In this document: in pieces, positions 1 to 5,216 of the stretch
Position numbering within the stretch: the first letter of the stretch is position 1
How the letters are laid out: each line of letters begins with the position of its first letter
DNA from: Clostridia bacterium
GTDB taxonomy: Bacteria > Bacillota > Clostridia > Oscillospirales > Acutalibacteraceae
Direction: 5' to 3'
Assembly (NCBI GenBank): GCA_900757335.1
Contig: CAAENL010000233.1
Span: 1-5,216 of the forward strand
DNA length: 5,216 nucleotides
Notes under the pieces: model-generated
The model's database searches: none
What the model was told of the DNA's origin: nothing
What the model saw: only the letters and a program-made list of their open reading frames with translations
Made by a program: the position numbers and the translations under genes

Positions 1-4
1 GACT

Positions 5-14
5 ATCACCCTCT
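5..14 (-). promoter_or_regulatory. Probable ribosome-binding site of a next gene beyond the left edge
   Basis: The minus strand reads AGAGGGTGAT, matching 8 of 10 bases of the consensus AGGAGGTGAT. Only AGTC remains before the window edge and contains no start codon. A start just outside would give normal spacing, so the operon probably continues past the hairpin. Confidence 0.5.
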
Positions 15-32
15 TTAATTTAATAATAGAAA

Positions 33-58
33 TAACGGCAACTCAAATGTTACCGTTA
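33..58 (-). terminator. Possible intrinsic terminator or mRNA hairpin after the DUF5684 gene
   Basis: The minus-strand transcript can form a 10-bp stem, UAACGGUAAC / GUUGCCGUUA, around a 6-base AUUUGA loop. One pair is G-U, which exists only in minus-strand RNA; the plus-strand copy has a C-A mismatch there. The tail after it, UUUCUAUUAUU, is U-rich but broken, so termination would be weak. With a ribosome-binding-like site just downstream, it may instead reduce read-through, attenuate, or protect the mRNA end. Confidence 0.45.
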
Positions 59-67
59 ATATCCTAT

Positions 68-592
68 CTATTCTTCATATTGCGAACTGCCACAACCTAA
101 AATCAACATAAATATCGGTCGTAGTAGAACTAAACCAACTGTATATCCTGCTCCATGCCCAAATGCTTTAGACAGCTTATGTTCTTGAAGTATTACAATG
201 TATAATGCAGATATAGAACCAACAATAGTTAATGACGATATTACCGGAATAGTTGATATTACTGAACTTACTACAGAAACTCCAATTAATATCCAAAACA
301 TATTTAAGTTATCTGTCATTTGAAACGCAGTAAACGTATTCCATAATGGTATCATTCCCTTAGCAATCGGATTATCAATATTTGCTTTCTGAAATATCTT
401 TACATATCCTATTGCCGATAAGATATAGTTTATAGCGACAATCACCACCATAATAGCTATTACAGGTAGCAATGCCTTTATTATCATACTTTCCATTCCC
501 GATGACGATACCTGTGCCATAAATTCATTATTTATACTTTCTGTATCCTGCGACAATGCATTAATTATTAATTCGTTAGTTATACCTTCCAT
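68..592 (-). CDS. DUF5684-type polytopic membrane protein
   Basis: A 174-residue integral membrane protein. It has a polar N-terminus of about 35 residues, then hydrophobic segments at about 36-61, 98-118, 120-136 and 150-168. The family-like pattern is clear: GYVKIFQKA (62-70) and GMIPLWNTF (79-87), matching the 'w.IF.KAG..gw.alIPiyN' block, then FGHGAGYTVGLVLL (144-157) and IFMLILGCGSSQY (160-172), matching the 'FGkG.gfa.GL..L..IF..ILGfg.a.Y' ending. The function of this family is unknown to me. It lies 12 bases after the ATPase stop, and its ribosome-binding site AGGAGA (599-604, 6-base spacer) directly abuts that stop, so the two are likely co-translated and may be partners. As the only polytopic protein in the window it could be a membrane seat for the ATPases or an added part of the platform. 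It ends in TAG at 68-70, just before a hairpin. Confidence 0.8.
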   Translation of the reverse strand: MEGITNELIINALSQDTESINNEFMAQVSSSGMESMIIKALLPVIAIMVVIVAINYILSAIGYVKIFQKANIDNPIAKGMIPLWNTFTAFQMTDNLNMFWILIGVSVVSSVISTIPVISSLTIVGSISALYIVILQEHKLSKAFGHGAGYTVGLVLLRPIFMLILGCGSSQYEE

Positions 593-604
593 TTTAAATC
601 TCCT

Positions 605-1369
605 TTATTCCTCATTATCTGTTAAGATTATATCAACCAGTTCCATAAACGCTTTTTTATAATTGCCACCGAACAGCTTGACCTTATGATATTCATTAAT
701 TATCGGCACTCCTGTATTTTCCGATAATTCAACCTGTTCATCATACGGAAGTTCTATATCAAATTTTACCGGCACATCTAATGCTTTTTCAAAATCTGAT
801 CCTATGTAATTCTTGTCGGCATTTACAACGTTGACTACTTTGCCTCGCCATATTTCACTGAAATATCCCTGATAAGCATTTGCTATTCGTAAACCCTGTT
901 GTGTAGGTTTCATAACATTGATTACTATGTCAGCATAGTTAAGCCCCCACGCAGATACATGATTTGTTACATTGGTATCACAATCAATAATTAGATAGTC
1001 GCACATTCTTTGAAGTGCTATCAGCATATTTATACATTTATTCTGCTCTGGCAATATTTTATTATCTGCGAATGTTAATACATTGGTTGTATCAGGTGCA
1101 GATAAAATAAATATATTGCTATTTTTATACTGTACGAGATATTCTTTTATATCGACTGATTCTTCAATAGACATATCATCATACAATTTTTTTAAACTTT
1201 TATTTTCTGCGATATTCATATCAAAAAAAGATTGAATTGATGGATAGTCTGTTCGTGGAGCAAATAATATTACTATCTTATCTTCACTCAAGACTGTCGC
1301 TAAATTAGTGCATATTGTTGATTTTCCCACACCATTTCCACCGCATACCGCAATAATCTTTCCGTTCAT
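605..1369 (-). CDS. ParA/MinD-superfamily ATPase, CpaE/TadZ-like stand-alone ATPase domain
   Basis: A 254-residue soluble P-loop ATPase. It has the first strand and Walker A (KIIAVCGGNGVGKST, 4-18, lysine 16), a Walker-B-like strand YLIIDCDT (125-132, Asp129), and VINVMKPTQQGLR (149-161) in the region where MinD/ParA proteins carry their later conserved loop. The 'deviant' signature lysine of classic ParA/MinD (KGGxGKT) is absent: Gly11 is there, so the motif reads as an ordinary GxxxxGKS. There is no receiver domain and no DNA-binding segment, so plasmid partition is less likely than positioning or control of a membrane machine; the place next to CpaB-like and TadZ/CpaE-like genes supports that. 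I place the start at ATG 1367-1369, which has GGAGG at 1377-1381 and falls 16 bases after the previous stop. The longer open frame begins with a TTG at 1435 inside the upstream gene and lacks a ribosome-binding site. Confidence 0.85.
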   Translation of the reverse strand: MNGKIIAVCGGNGVGKSTICTNLATVLSEDKIVILFAPRTDYPSIQSFFDMNIAENKSLKKLYDDMSIEESVDIKEYLVQYKNSNIFILSAPDTTNVLTFADNKILPEQNKCINMLIALQRMCDYLIIDCDTNVTNHVSAWGLNYADIVINVMKPTQQGLRIANAYQGYFSEIWRGKVVNVVNADKNYIGSDFEKALDVPVKFDIELPYDEQVELSENTGVPIINEYHKVKLFGGNYKKAFMELVDIILTDNEE

Positions 1370-1376
1370 TTTCTTA

Positions 1377-1381
1377 CCTCC
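1377..1381 (-). promoter_or_regulatory. Ribosome-binding site that fixes the ParA-like gene start at 1369
   Basis: The minus strand reads GGAGG here, 7 bases before ATG 1367-1369 and just after the upstream TAA (1386-1388). It selects the ATG over the TTG at 1435, which would make the gene overlap its neighbour by 50 bases and add an N-terminal piece not expected before a P-loop strand. Confidence 0.85.
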
Positions 1382-1385
1382 ATGA

Positions 1386-2078
1386 TTATCTGTTAAGTAG
1401 CTTTTTTGCTTCTTCACCACGTCCGGCAAATACAACCTGAACGTCGTTATTGTTTTCCATATTCACAATACTTTTTACTTGTTCTTCTGATGTTGCTTTC
1501 ACCGTAATAGACGCCGGAACAATGTCTGAAAGTTCATTTAAGTTTGCACCGGATACATTTTCGCTTTTGGCATTATCAATCGCCAAAACTTCAAAGTACC
1601 ATTGCCCGCTATCTGGATTGATTTCTTTTTCCTGTGTGTCATATCCGTATAGTTGAACTGCATCACCGATTAAAATTTTACCACTCACTGACTTTGATAA
1701 AGTTTTCATTGTAACACTGACAGCAGTTTCTCCGTCTTTTAATGAATACAAATTACTCGAAGTATCGATAACACTTAATTTTTCCTGTGTTATAAAATCA
1801 GATGGATATATCGTTGACTTAGCGTATTTGTCTACAATATCACTCTTACTTCTTATTGCTTCACTTGGGACACTGTCATATTCAACATTAACTTCTTTTA
1901 GCATATCATCTGTTATTTTTGTGTTTGCTGATATAGTCTTAGTTACTTTAATAACATTCACACGTTCACCGTCATGGTTCTTTGACGGTACAATGATAAA
2001 TGCGATTATCATTGCAATTACAAAACATATGACCGCAACAACAATTTTGTTTTTAAAAATATTTGTTATACTTTTCAT
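1386..2078 (-). CDS. CpaB/RcpC-like SAF-domain membrane protein (Flp/Tad pilus assembly type)
   Basis: A 230-residue protein with a basic N-terminus, one membrane helix at about 12-30, and an extracytoplasmic body. The SAF domain covers about 41-103: VIKVTKTISANTKITDDML fits the 'V.a...I.aGt.It.dml' pattern, followed by VPSEAI and YAKSTIYPSDFITQEKL. A CpaB/RcpC-type region follows (about 112-220), with LKDGETAVSVTM and the conserved ILIGDAVQLYGY turn. It is somewhat shorter than typical CpaB/RcpC proteins. In diderm Tad systems this protein works with the outer-membrane secretin, but a monoderm host has no secretin, so here it may form a periplasm-like collar or organise the wall passage; that is inference. 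The ATG is set by GGAGG at 2088-2092 (9-base spacer), which lies inside the end of the upstream gene; the gap between them is 4 bases. Close linkage to CpaE-like genes on both sides supports the assignment. Confidence 0.85.
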   Translation of the reverse strand: MKSITNIFKNKIVVAVICFVIAMIIAFIIVPSKNHDGERVNVIKVTKTISANTKITDDMLKEVNVEYDSVPSEAIRSKSDIVDKYAKSTIYPSDFITQEKLSVIDTSSNLYSLKDGETAVSVTMKTLSKSVSGKILIGDAVQLYGYDTQEKEINPDSGQWYFEVLAIDNAKSENVSGANLNELSDIVPASITVKATSEEQVKSIVNMENNNDVQVVFAGRGEEAKKLLNR

Positions 2079-2082
2079 TAAA

Positions 2083-3348
2083 TTAAACCTCCGATAGACT
2101 TGTATTTATAATTTGATTGTACATTGAAATATTTGGTATTGGTTCAAATACTTCAGGTGCATAATCCGCAAAAAATATTTTTAAATCTGAAAAAGCATTT
2201 TGTAAATCTGACTGTTCTTTTTTGGGGAAGAAATTAATTACTACATTTGCTTTATCTAAAATTCCTTGCGAATATGCACCCATAAAGTTATTAAATTCCC
2301 AATCTTTTATTCCGGCAATTATAATAGGAATATCTGTTTCAAAAAATTCTGCTTGTGTACACTCATTAATTGTTCCAAAATCCATTATACAGAATTTATA
2401 TTTATCAGAATATTCCTCTACATCTGCATTTTTATTGAAAATATCAACATTCATTATTCTGATATATCCCGGCATTGTTTTTTTCAGGCTACTATTCTGC
2501 AACACATTGTAAATGTCATGCGTATTACATTCTTTATAGCATACGTATTTATATTGTTCACTCAGTGCTTGAGCCATAGCTAATGCGTGATGAGTTACAC
2601 CTATATGTGATTGTAAACCGCATATGCCAATCGTAATCATCCTATCTTCAGGAACTTCCGCTATACTCGGAACATCTTCACTCACTTTATTCTGCTGAAA
2701 ACTTTCTTTCATCCTACTGAATATATTACTTTGACTATTTGAAATAATTGTTTTTTGCTCAGCAACATTTTCGGTATTATCGTTATACTCTGTTTCAGAA
2801 TATTCGCCTTGATAATCTTCCTCTGATGTACTGTTATCTTCAATATCAGAAGAATAAATTTCTGATTGCACACCACTTTCTTCCGAAATATCATCAACGT
2901 CATAATCTTCGTTATTTGACGGTGTATATAATATCTTTTCATTTTCTGTTATTGTACCGTCAAAAAATTTTGATATTACATCATCAAAATCATCTATCAT
3001 TTCTTTTGTGATTATATAGTCAACTACTCCGCTTTTTTGAATTCCCTGTATCATTTCATCATTACGCATACGGTCTAACGCTATAATTAATATTTTCGTT
3101 TCATCCGTAACGAATTTTAAAACTTCAAGTTTTGATATTATATCTTCAATATCACCAATACCGAACAAATCTTCATCAATAGCTACACAATCAATGTGAT
3201 TTTTATTTGTCAGTTCTTTTACAATATCCGATATGTCCAAAAAATCTGTTTGTATTTGACACGATATTCCTTTTTTAAATGTAATATCATTTAATAGCTC
3301 GGCTCGCCGTCTTTTGCAGTAATAATGCAATACTTGTACCATTCCCAT
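2083..3348 (-). CDS. TadZ/CpaE-like protein: atypical receiver-like domain plus ParA/MinD-like pseudo-ATPase domain
   Basis: A 421-residue cytoplasmic protein in three parts. Residues about 1-133 look like an atypical response-regulator receiver fold (CVAIDEDLF at 54-62, ILIIALDRM at 86-94, GVVDYIIT at 107-114). Residues about 140-235 are a low-complexity linker rich in Asp, Glu, Ser, Asn and Tyr. Residues about 236-421 are ParA/MinD-like: ITIGICG strand, a P-loop remnant GLQSHIGVTHH (244-254), a Walker-B-like strand FCIMDFGT (319-326), and a late VVINFFPKK segment. Receiver plus ParA-like domain is the layout of TadZ/CpaE, which place Tad pilus machinery in the cell. The P-loop lysine is Val251, so ordinary ATP hydrolysis is unlikely, though nucleotide binding is possible. 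The start at 3348 is one base after the previous stop, with AAGGAGG at 3361-3367 (12-base spacer). A second ATG two codons in is further from that site. Coupled translation with the gene before it is likely. Confidence 0.8.
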   Translation of the reverse strand: MGMVQVLHYYCKRRRAELLNDITFKKGISCQIQTDFLDISDIVKELTNKNHIDCVAIDEDLFGIGDIEDIISKLEVLKFVTDETKILIIALDRMRNDEMIQGIQKSGVVDYIITKEMIDDFDDVISKFFDGTITENEKILYTPSNNEDYDVDDISEESGVQSEIYSSDIEDNSTSEEDYQGEYSETEYNDNTENVAEQKTIISNSQSNIFSRMKESFQQNKVSEDVPSIAEVPEDRMITIGICGLQSHIGVTHHALAMAQALSEQYKYVCYKECNTHDIYNVLQNSSLKKTMPGYIRIMNVDIFNKNADVEEYSDKYKFCIMDFGTINECTQAEFFETDIPIIIAGIKDWEFNNFMGAYSQGILDKANVVINFFPKKEQSDLQNAFSDLKIFFADYAPEVFEPIPNISMYNQIINTSLSEV

Positions 3349-3349
3349 A

Positions 3350-3763
3350 CTACTGCACTCCCTCCTTAGGATTTTTAATTACTTCAATACCGTCAACTGT
3401 TTCTGTTTCATCTTCACCCTCCGGAACAGTATGTACGCCATCACTGTTATTTAGGTCATCATAATACTCATCTGCCTTTGCTGAATTTGTATTATCATTA
3501 TTTGATGATGTATTATTGGTGGTATTCGATTCAGAAATAGCAGGTTTATCCGTTGACTGCTTCACCGTATTGTTTTTGTTACCGTTACTATCTTCTTCTG
3601 CAATATTCGTTGCTGTCGGTACAACAGTTTCTGTCACACTGACATTGTTATCTGTTGTATTATCGCTCTTTTTATTCATGTGGTTATATCCGTAATATAT
3701 CAATACCGAAATCAATATTACTATTAAACCCAATAACTGCAATAATTTTTTCTGTCTGTCCAT
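3350..3763 (-). CDS. Small single-pass membrane protein with Asn/Ser/Thr-rich extracytoplasmic tail (unknown function)
   Basis: A 137-residue protein that I do not recognise as a named family. It has a basic N-terminus (MDRQKK), one hydrophobic helix at about 8-26, a basic stop (NKK, 30-32), and then a low-complexity stretch rich in Asn, Ser and Thr (about 33-96). It ends in an acidic tail (about 97-137) with a denser motif, VDGIEVIKNP, near the C-terminus. By the positive-inside rule the tail lies outside the membrane. There is no lipobox cysteine, so it is not a lipoprotein. The ATG is well supported by GGAGG at 3772-3776 with an 8-base spacer. It starts 17 bases after the hydrolase stop and ends in TAG one base before the next start. 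The composition suggests a flexible spacer crossing the wall with a short binding tip, perhaps an adaptor for the hydrolase or the SAF protein; this is inference from position and composition only. Confidence 0.8.
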   Translation of the reverse strand: MDRQKKLLQLLGLIVILISVLIYYGYNHMNKKSDNTTDNNVSVTETVVPTATNIAEEDSNGNKNNTVKQSTDKPAISESNTTNNTSSNNDNTNSAKADEYYDDLNNSDGVHTVPEGEDETETVDGIEVIKNPKEGVQ

Positions 3764-3780
3764 TTTTTATACCTCCATAT

Positions 3781-5216
3781 TTAATTACTGAATGCCCACG
3801 CTTGAGCCGATTCGCTGGCAACCGTTCCTACATCCCATGTTTGGTTAGTTCTTTCTGTGCTTGCCGGATCATTGACCAATATCTTACCGTCAGATGTTAT
3901 ACCTCTTAATACAATGAAATGTCCACTCTTCGTAAAGTGACCGGGATTCATACTTAAAATCATAATCTTTCCTGCTTTAAGACAATTTACAATATTACTT
4001 GAGGTGTTTGATACAACATCACACGATATTCCTATAGCCGATGAATAGCTTGGAAAAAATGCCCATGCCGTTCCTTCTGAAACTTTATATCCATGTTGTT
4101 CCGACCATTTTGCAGTGTCTACAGGTGATACAACCGTTTTTGTTAAAAGAGTAGCTACCATCGCCATCGATGTCGGACCACAACCTGATGTTGCAATAGT
4201 TCCTGTTCCATAGCTATAGTTACCATAACTACCTTGAAGATATAACGGAACATCTGTACCATTGTATGGTTCACCCGATAATGCAACAGACTCTTCAATA
4301 TCTTTATTTTCTGTTATATTTCCGTCTGAATCAATAGTCCAAGCCATAAGGAATTTCTTTAATGCTCCATATCCGGGATCACGAGGTAAGTTATATCCGG
4401 TTGATATTCCGCCCTCCTCTTCCCCGATAATACCAAGTGGCGGTTGTCCGACAATAGCCAACAAATCTTTTTCTTCATCAACAAATCTGTGATTTCTCAA
4501 ACTACTTTGTACCCCACCGCTTGACCCTGAAAAATATGACCCTACTGTATTTCGTTTATAGGCATATATTTTTTTTATAATAGTTTCATCATCCATATCT
4601 GATGTAACACCTGATTTTCTTATTACAGATGTATTCGGTCCGTATTGCTGTCCTGTTGATATTATCAATTCTTGCAAACATCGCGAGCGATTAAAGTCTA
4701 TATCTAATTGACTAAGACATTTTTCTACTAACGGTTTCACATCTATTTGATGTGAATATGTAAGCTGAAAACCTGCAAATTTACTTTTGCTTATCTCTGC
4801 GGCTTTTTTCCAAGCGTCATTAAATGCAGTTGTATTCTGCGTTAATCCATTAAAAAGACTGCCTAACTCCTCATCTTGTTCTGCAAGCCAGTTAGTAAAA
4901 CTTTTAACCATCCCACCTTTTGATGGGAATTGCGGAATGCCATAACTCACTCCACCATAATCACCTTCACCGGAACTTATAAATGCCGGATCGGATGTTC
5001 CTGTTTCGTATTTTCCGGCGATATATCCTAAATATTCTTCTGTAACTTCACTGTCACCTCTTGCAATGCTCAACGCCTCAAGCGGATGCGATATTACATA
5101 TATCGGGAAAAACAAAAGAGAAACTACAACTGCACTTGCCAACACTATTTTTGATATTAAATGCTTGTCCTTGATTTCTTCAACAATCTTTGCCACTGCC
5201 TCGATTATCTTTTTTA
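3781..5216 (-). CDS. Bifunctional membrane-anchored cell-wall hydrolase: lysozyme/GH46-like domain plus C39-type cysteine peptidase (5'-partial)
   Basis: Probable peptidoglycan hydrolase acting outside the membrane. Residues are numbered from the GTG at 5196. A Lys-rich cytoplasmic N-terminus is followed by one membrane helix (about 14-35). A lysozyme-like domain spans about 52-245: Glu64 in KYETG and Asp79 in GEGDYGGVSYG lie 15 residues apart, as in the GH46-like/VgrG-3-type muramidase fold, and STGQQYGPN (180-188) fits the family's later conserved helix. A linker follows, then a C39_2-type papain-like peptidase (about 315-471) with Gln321, Cys339 in SGCGPTSMAM, His426 in SGHFIVLRG and Asp443 in VNDPAS as the expected oxyanion residue and catalytic triad. 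The GTG is doubtful: a GAGG sits only 2 bases before it, the frame stays open to the window edge (KKIIEA upstream), and the next Met is residue 96. The true start is therefore probably outside. Two catalytic domains on one anchor resemble the VirB1-type hydrolases of Gram-positive conjugation. Activity on wall or another polymer is inferred. Confidence 0.85.
   Translation of the reverse strand, partial: KKIIEAVAKIVEEIKDKHLISKIVLASAVVVSLLFFPIYVISHPLEALSIARGDSEVTEEYLGYIAGKYETGTSDPAFISSGEGDYGGVSYGIPQFPSKGGMVKSFTNWLAEQDEELGSLFNGLTQNTTAFNDAWKKAAEISKSKFAGFQLTYSHQIDVKPLVEKCLSQLDIDFNRSRCLQELIISTGQQYGPNTSVIRKSGVTSDMDDETIIKKIYAYKRNTVGSYFSGSSGGVQSSLRNHRFVDEEKDLLAIVGQPPLGIIGEEEGGISTGYNLPRDPGYGALKKFLMAWTIDSDGNITENKDIEESVALSGEPYNGTDVPLYLQGSYGNYSYGTGTIATSGCGPTSMAMVATLLTKTVVSPVDTAKWSEQHGYKVSEGTAWAFFPSYSSAIGISCDVVSNTSSNIVNCLKAGKIMILSMNPGHFTKSGHFIVLRGITSDGKILVNDPASTERTNQTWDVGTVASESAQAWAFSN

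Larger units (their letters stand above)
68..5216 (-). other. Single polycistronic operon segment of six genes
   Basis: All six genes are on the minus strand with gaps of 17, 1, 4, 16 and 12 bases. Three of the internal Shine-Dalgarno sites overlap or abut the coding end of the gene before (2088-2092, 3361-3367, 599-604). No gap can hold a promoter or a terminator, so transcription must begin to the right of the window. The tight junctions suggest fixed stoichiometry and coupled translation of proteins acting in one machine. Confidence 0.85.

Noticed and set aside
605..1369. Plasmid partition ParA
   Set aside because: There is no ParB or DNA-binding partner gene nearby, no parS-like repeats were seen, and the neighbours are CpaB-like and TadZ/CpaE-like, so a machine-positioning ATPase fits better.
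1370..1435. N-terminal extension of the ParA-like gene from a TTG start at 1435
   Set aside because: It overlaps the end of the SAF gene, has no ribosome-binding site, and adds 22 residues before a normal P-loop first strand. The ATG at 1369 has GGAGG at a 7-base spacing.
1450..2097. Plus-strand open frames at 1450-1656 and 1828-2097
   Set aside because: They are antisense to the well-supported SAF gene, show no family motifs and have no convincing ribosome-binding sites.
2222..3011. Plus-strand open frames 2222-2512, 2266-2583 and 2748-3011, and minus-strand frame 2709-2942
   Set aside because: All lie within the TadZ-like gene. Their translations are biased shadows of AT-rich coding sequence (Ile/Phe/Tyr/Lys-rich) with no recognisable domain.
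3655..3909. Plus-strand open frame across the junction of the hydrolase and small membrane protein genes
   Set aside because: It is antisense to two supported genes and runs through the functional ribosome-binding site at 3772-3776; nothing in it resembles a protein family.
4262..4492. Plus-strand open frame inside the hydrolase gene
   Set aside because: It is antisense to the linker of the hydrolase, whose own frame carries clear domain motifs on both sides.
1..5216. CRISPR arrays, tRNA/rRNA genes, insertion sequences, att sites, toxin-antitoxin or phage-defence genes
   Set aside because: Nearly all of the window is coding for the six genes, and no regularly spaced repeats, terminal inverted repeats, transposase or RNA-gene signatures were seen by eye.

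Overview
The window is a tightly packed run of six genes, all on the minus strand, so transcription goes from the right edge to the left edge. The DNA is AT-rich, every internal gene has a strong purine-rich Shine-Dalgarno (GGAGG or close), and the wall-directed first gene makes sense in a monoderm cell. Together these point to a low-GC Gram-positive, most likely a gut-type member of the Clostridia. No gene here names the species.

In transcription order: (1) a membrane-anchored, bifunctional cell-wall hydrolase with a lysozyme/GH46-like domain and a C39-type cysteine peptidase domain (3781 to the right edge, start probably outside the window); (2) a small single-pass membrane protein with an Asn/Ser/Thr-rich tail (3350-3763); (3) a TadZ/CpaE-like protein with an atypical receiver-like N-terminus, an acidic linker and a ParA/MinD-like domain whose P-loop has lost its lysine (2083-3348); (4) a CpaB/RcpC-like SAF-domain membrane protein (1386-2078); (5) a stand-alone ParA/CpaE-like ATPase with an intact P-loop (605-1369, shorter than the longest open frame); (6) a DUF5684-type polytopic membrane protein (68-592). 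Gaps between genes are only 17, 1, 4, 16 and 12 bases. There is no room for internal promoters or terminators, so the set is one operon fragment with probable translational coupling. After gene 6 there is a hairpin (33-58) and then a ribosome-binding-like sequence for a further gene beyond the left edge.

The set reads as part of a Tad/Flp-pilus-like envelope machine: CpaB-like and TadZ/CpaE-like proteins are hallmark accessory parts of Tad systems. It is joined to a wall-opening enzyme of the kind that Gram-positive conjugation and secretion systems use (a VirB1-type role). Inferred division of labour: the hydrolase opens peptidoglycan, the SAF protein and small tethered protein form the extracytoplasmic part, the pseudo-ATPase and active ATPase position or regulate the machine from the cytoplasm, and the DUF5684 protein is an integral-membrane partner. 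The motor ATPase (TadA/CpaF), platform proteins (TadB/TadC), pilin and prepilin peptidase are not in the window and would be expected in the flanks. No RNA genes, insertion sequences, CRISPR arrays, att sites or origins are visible. Whether the locus is chromosomal or on an integrative/conjugative element cannot be decided from this stretch.
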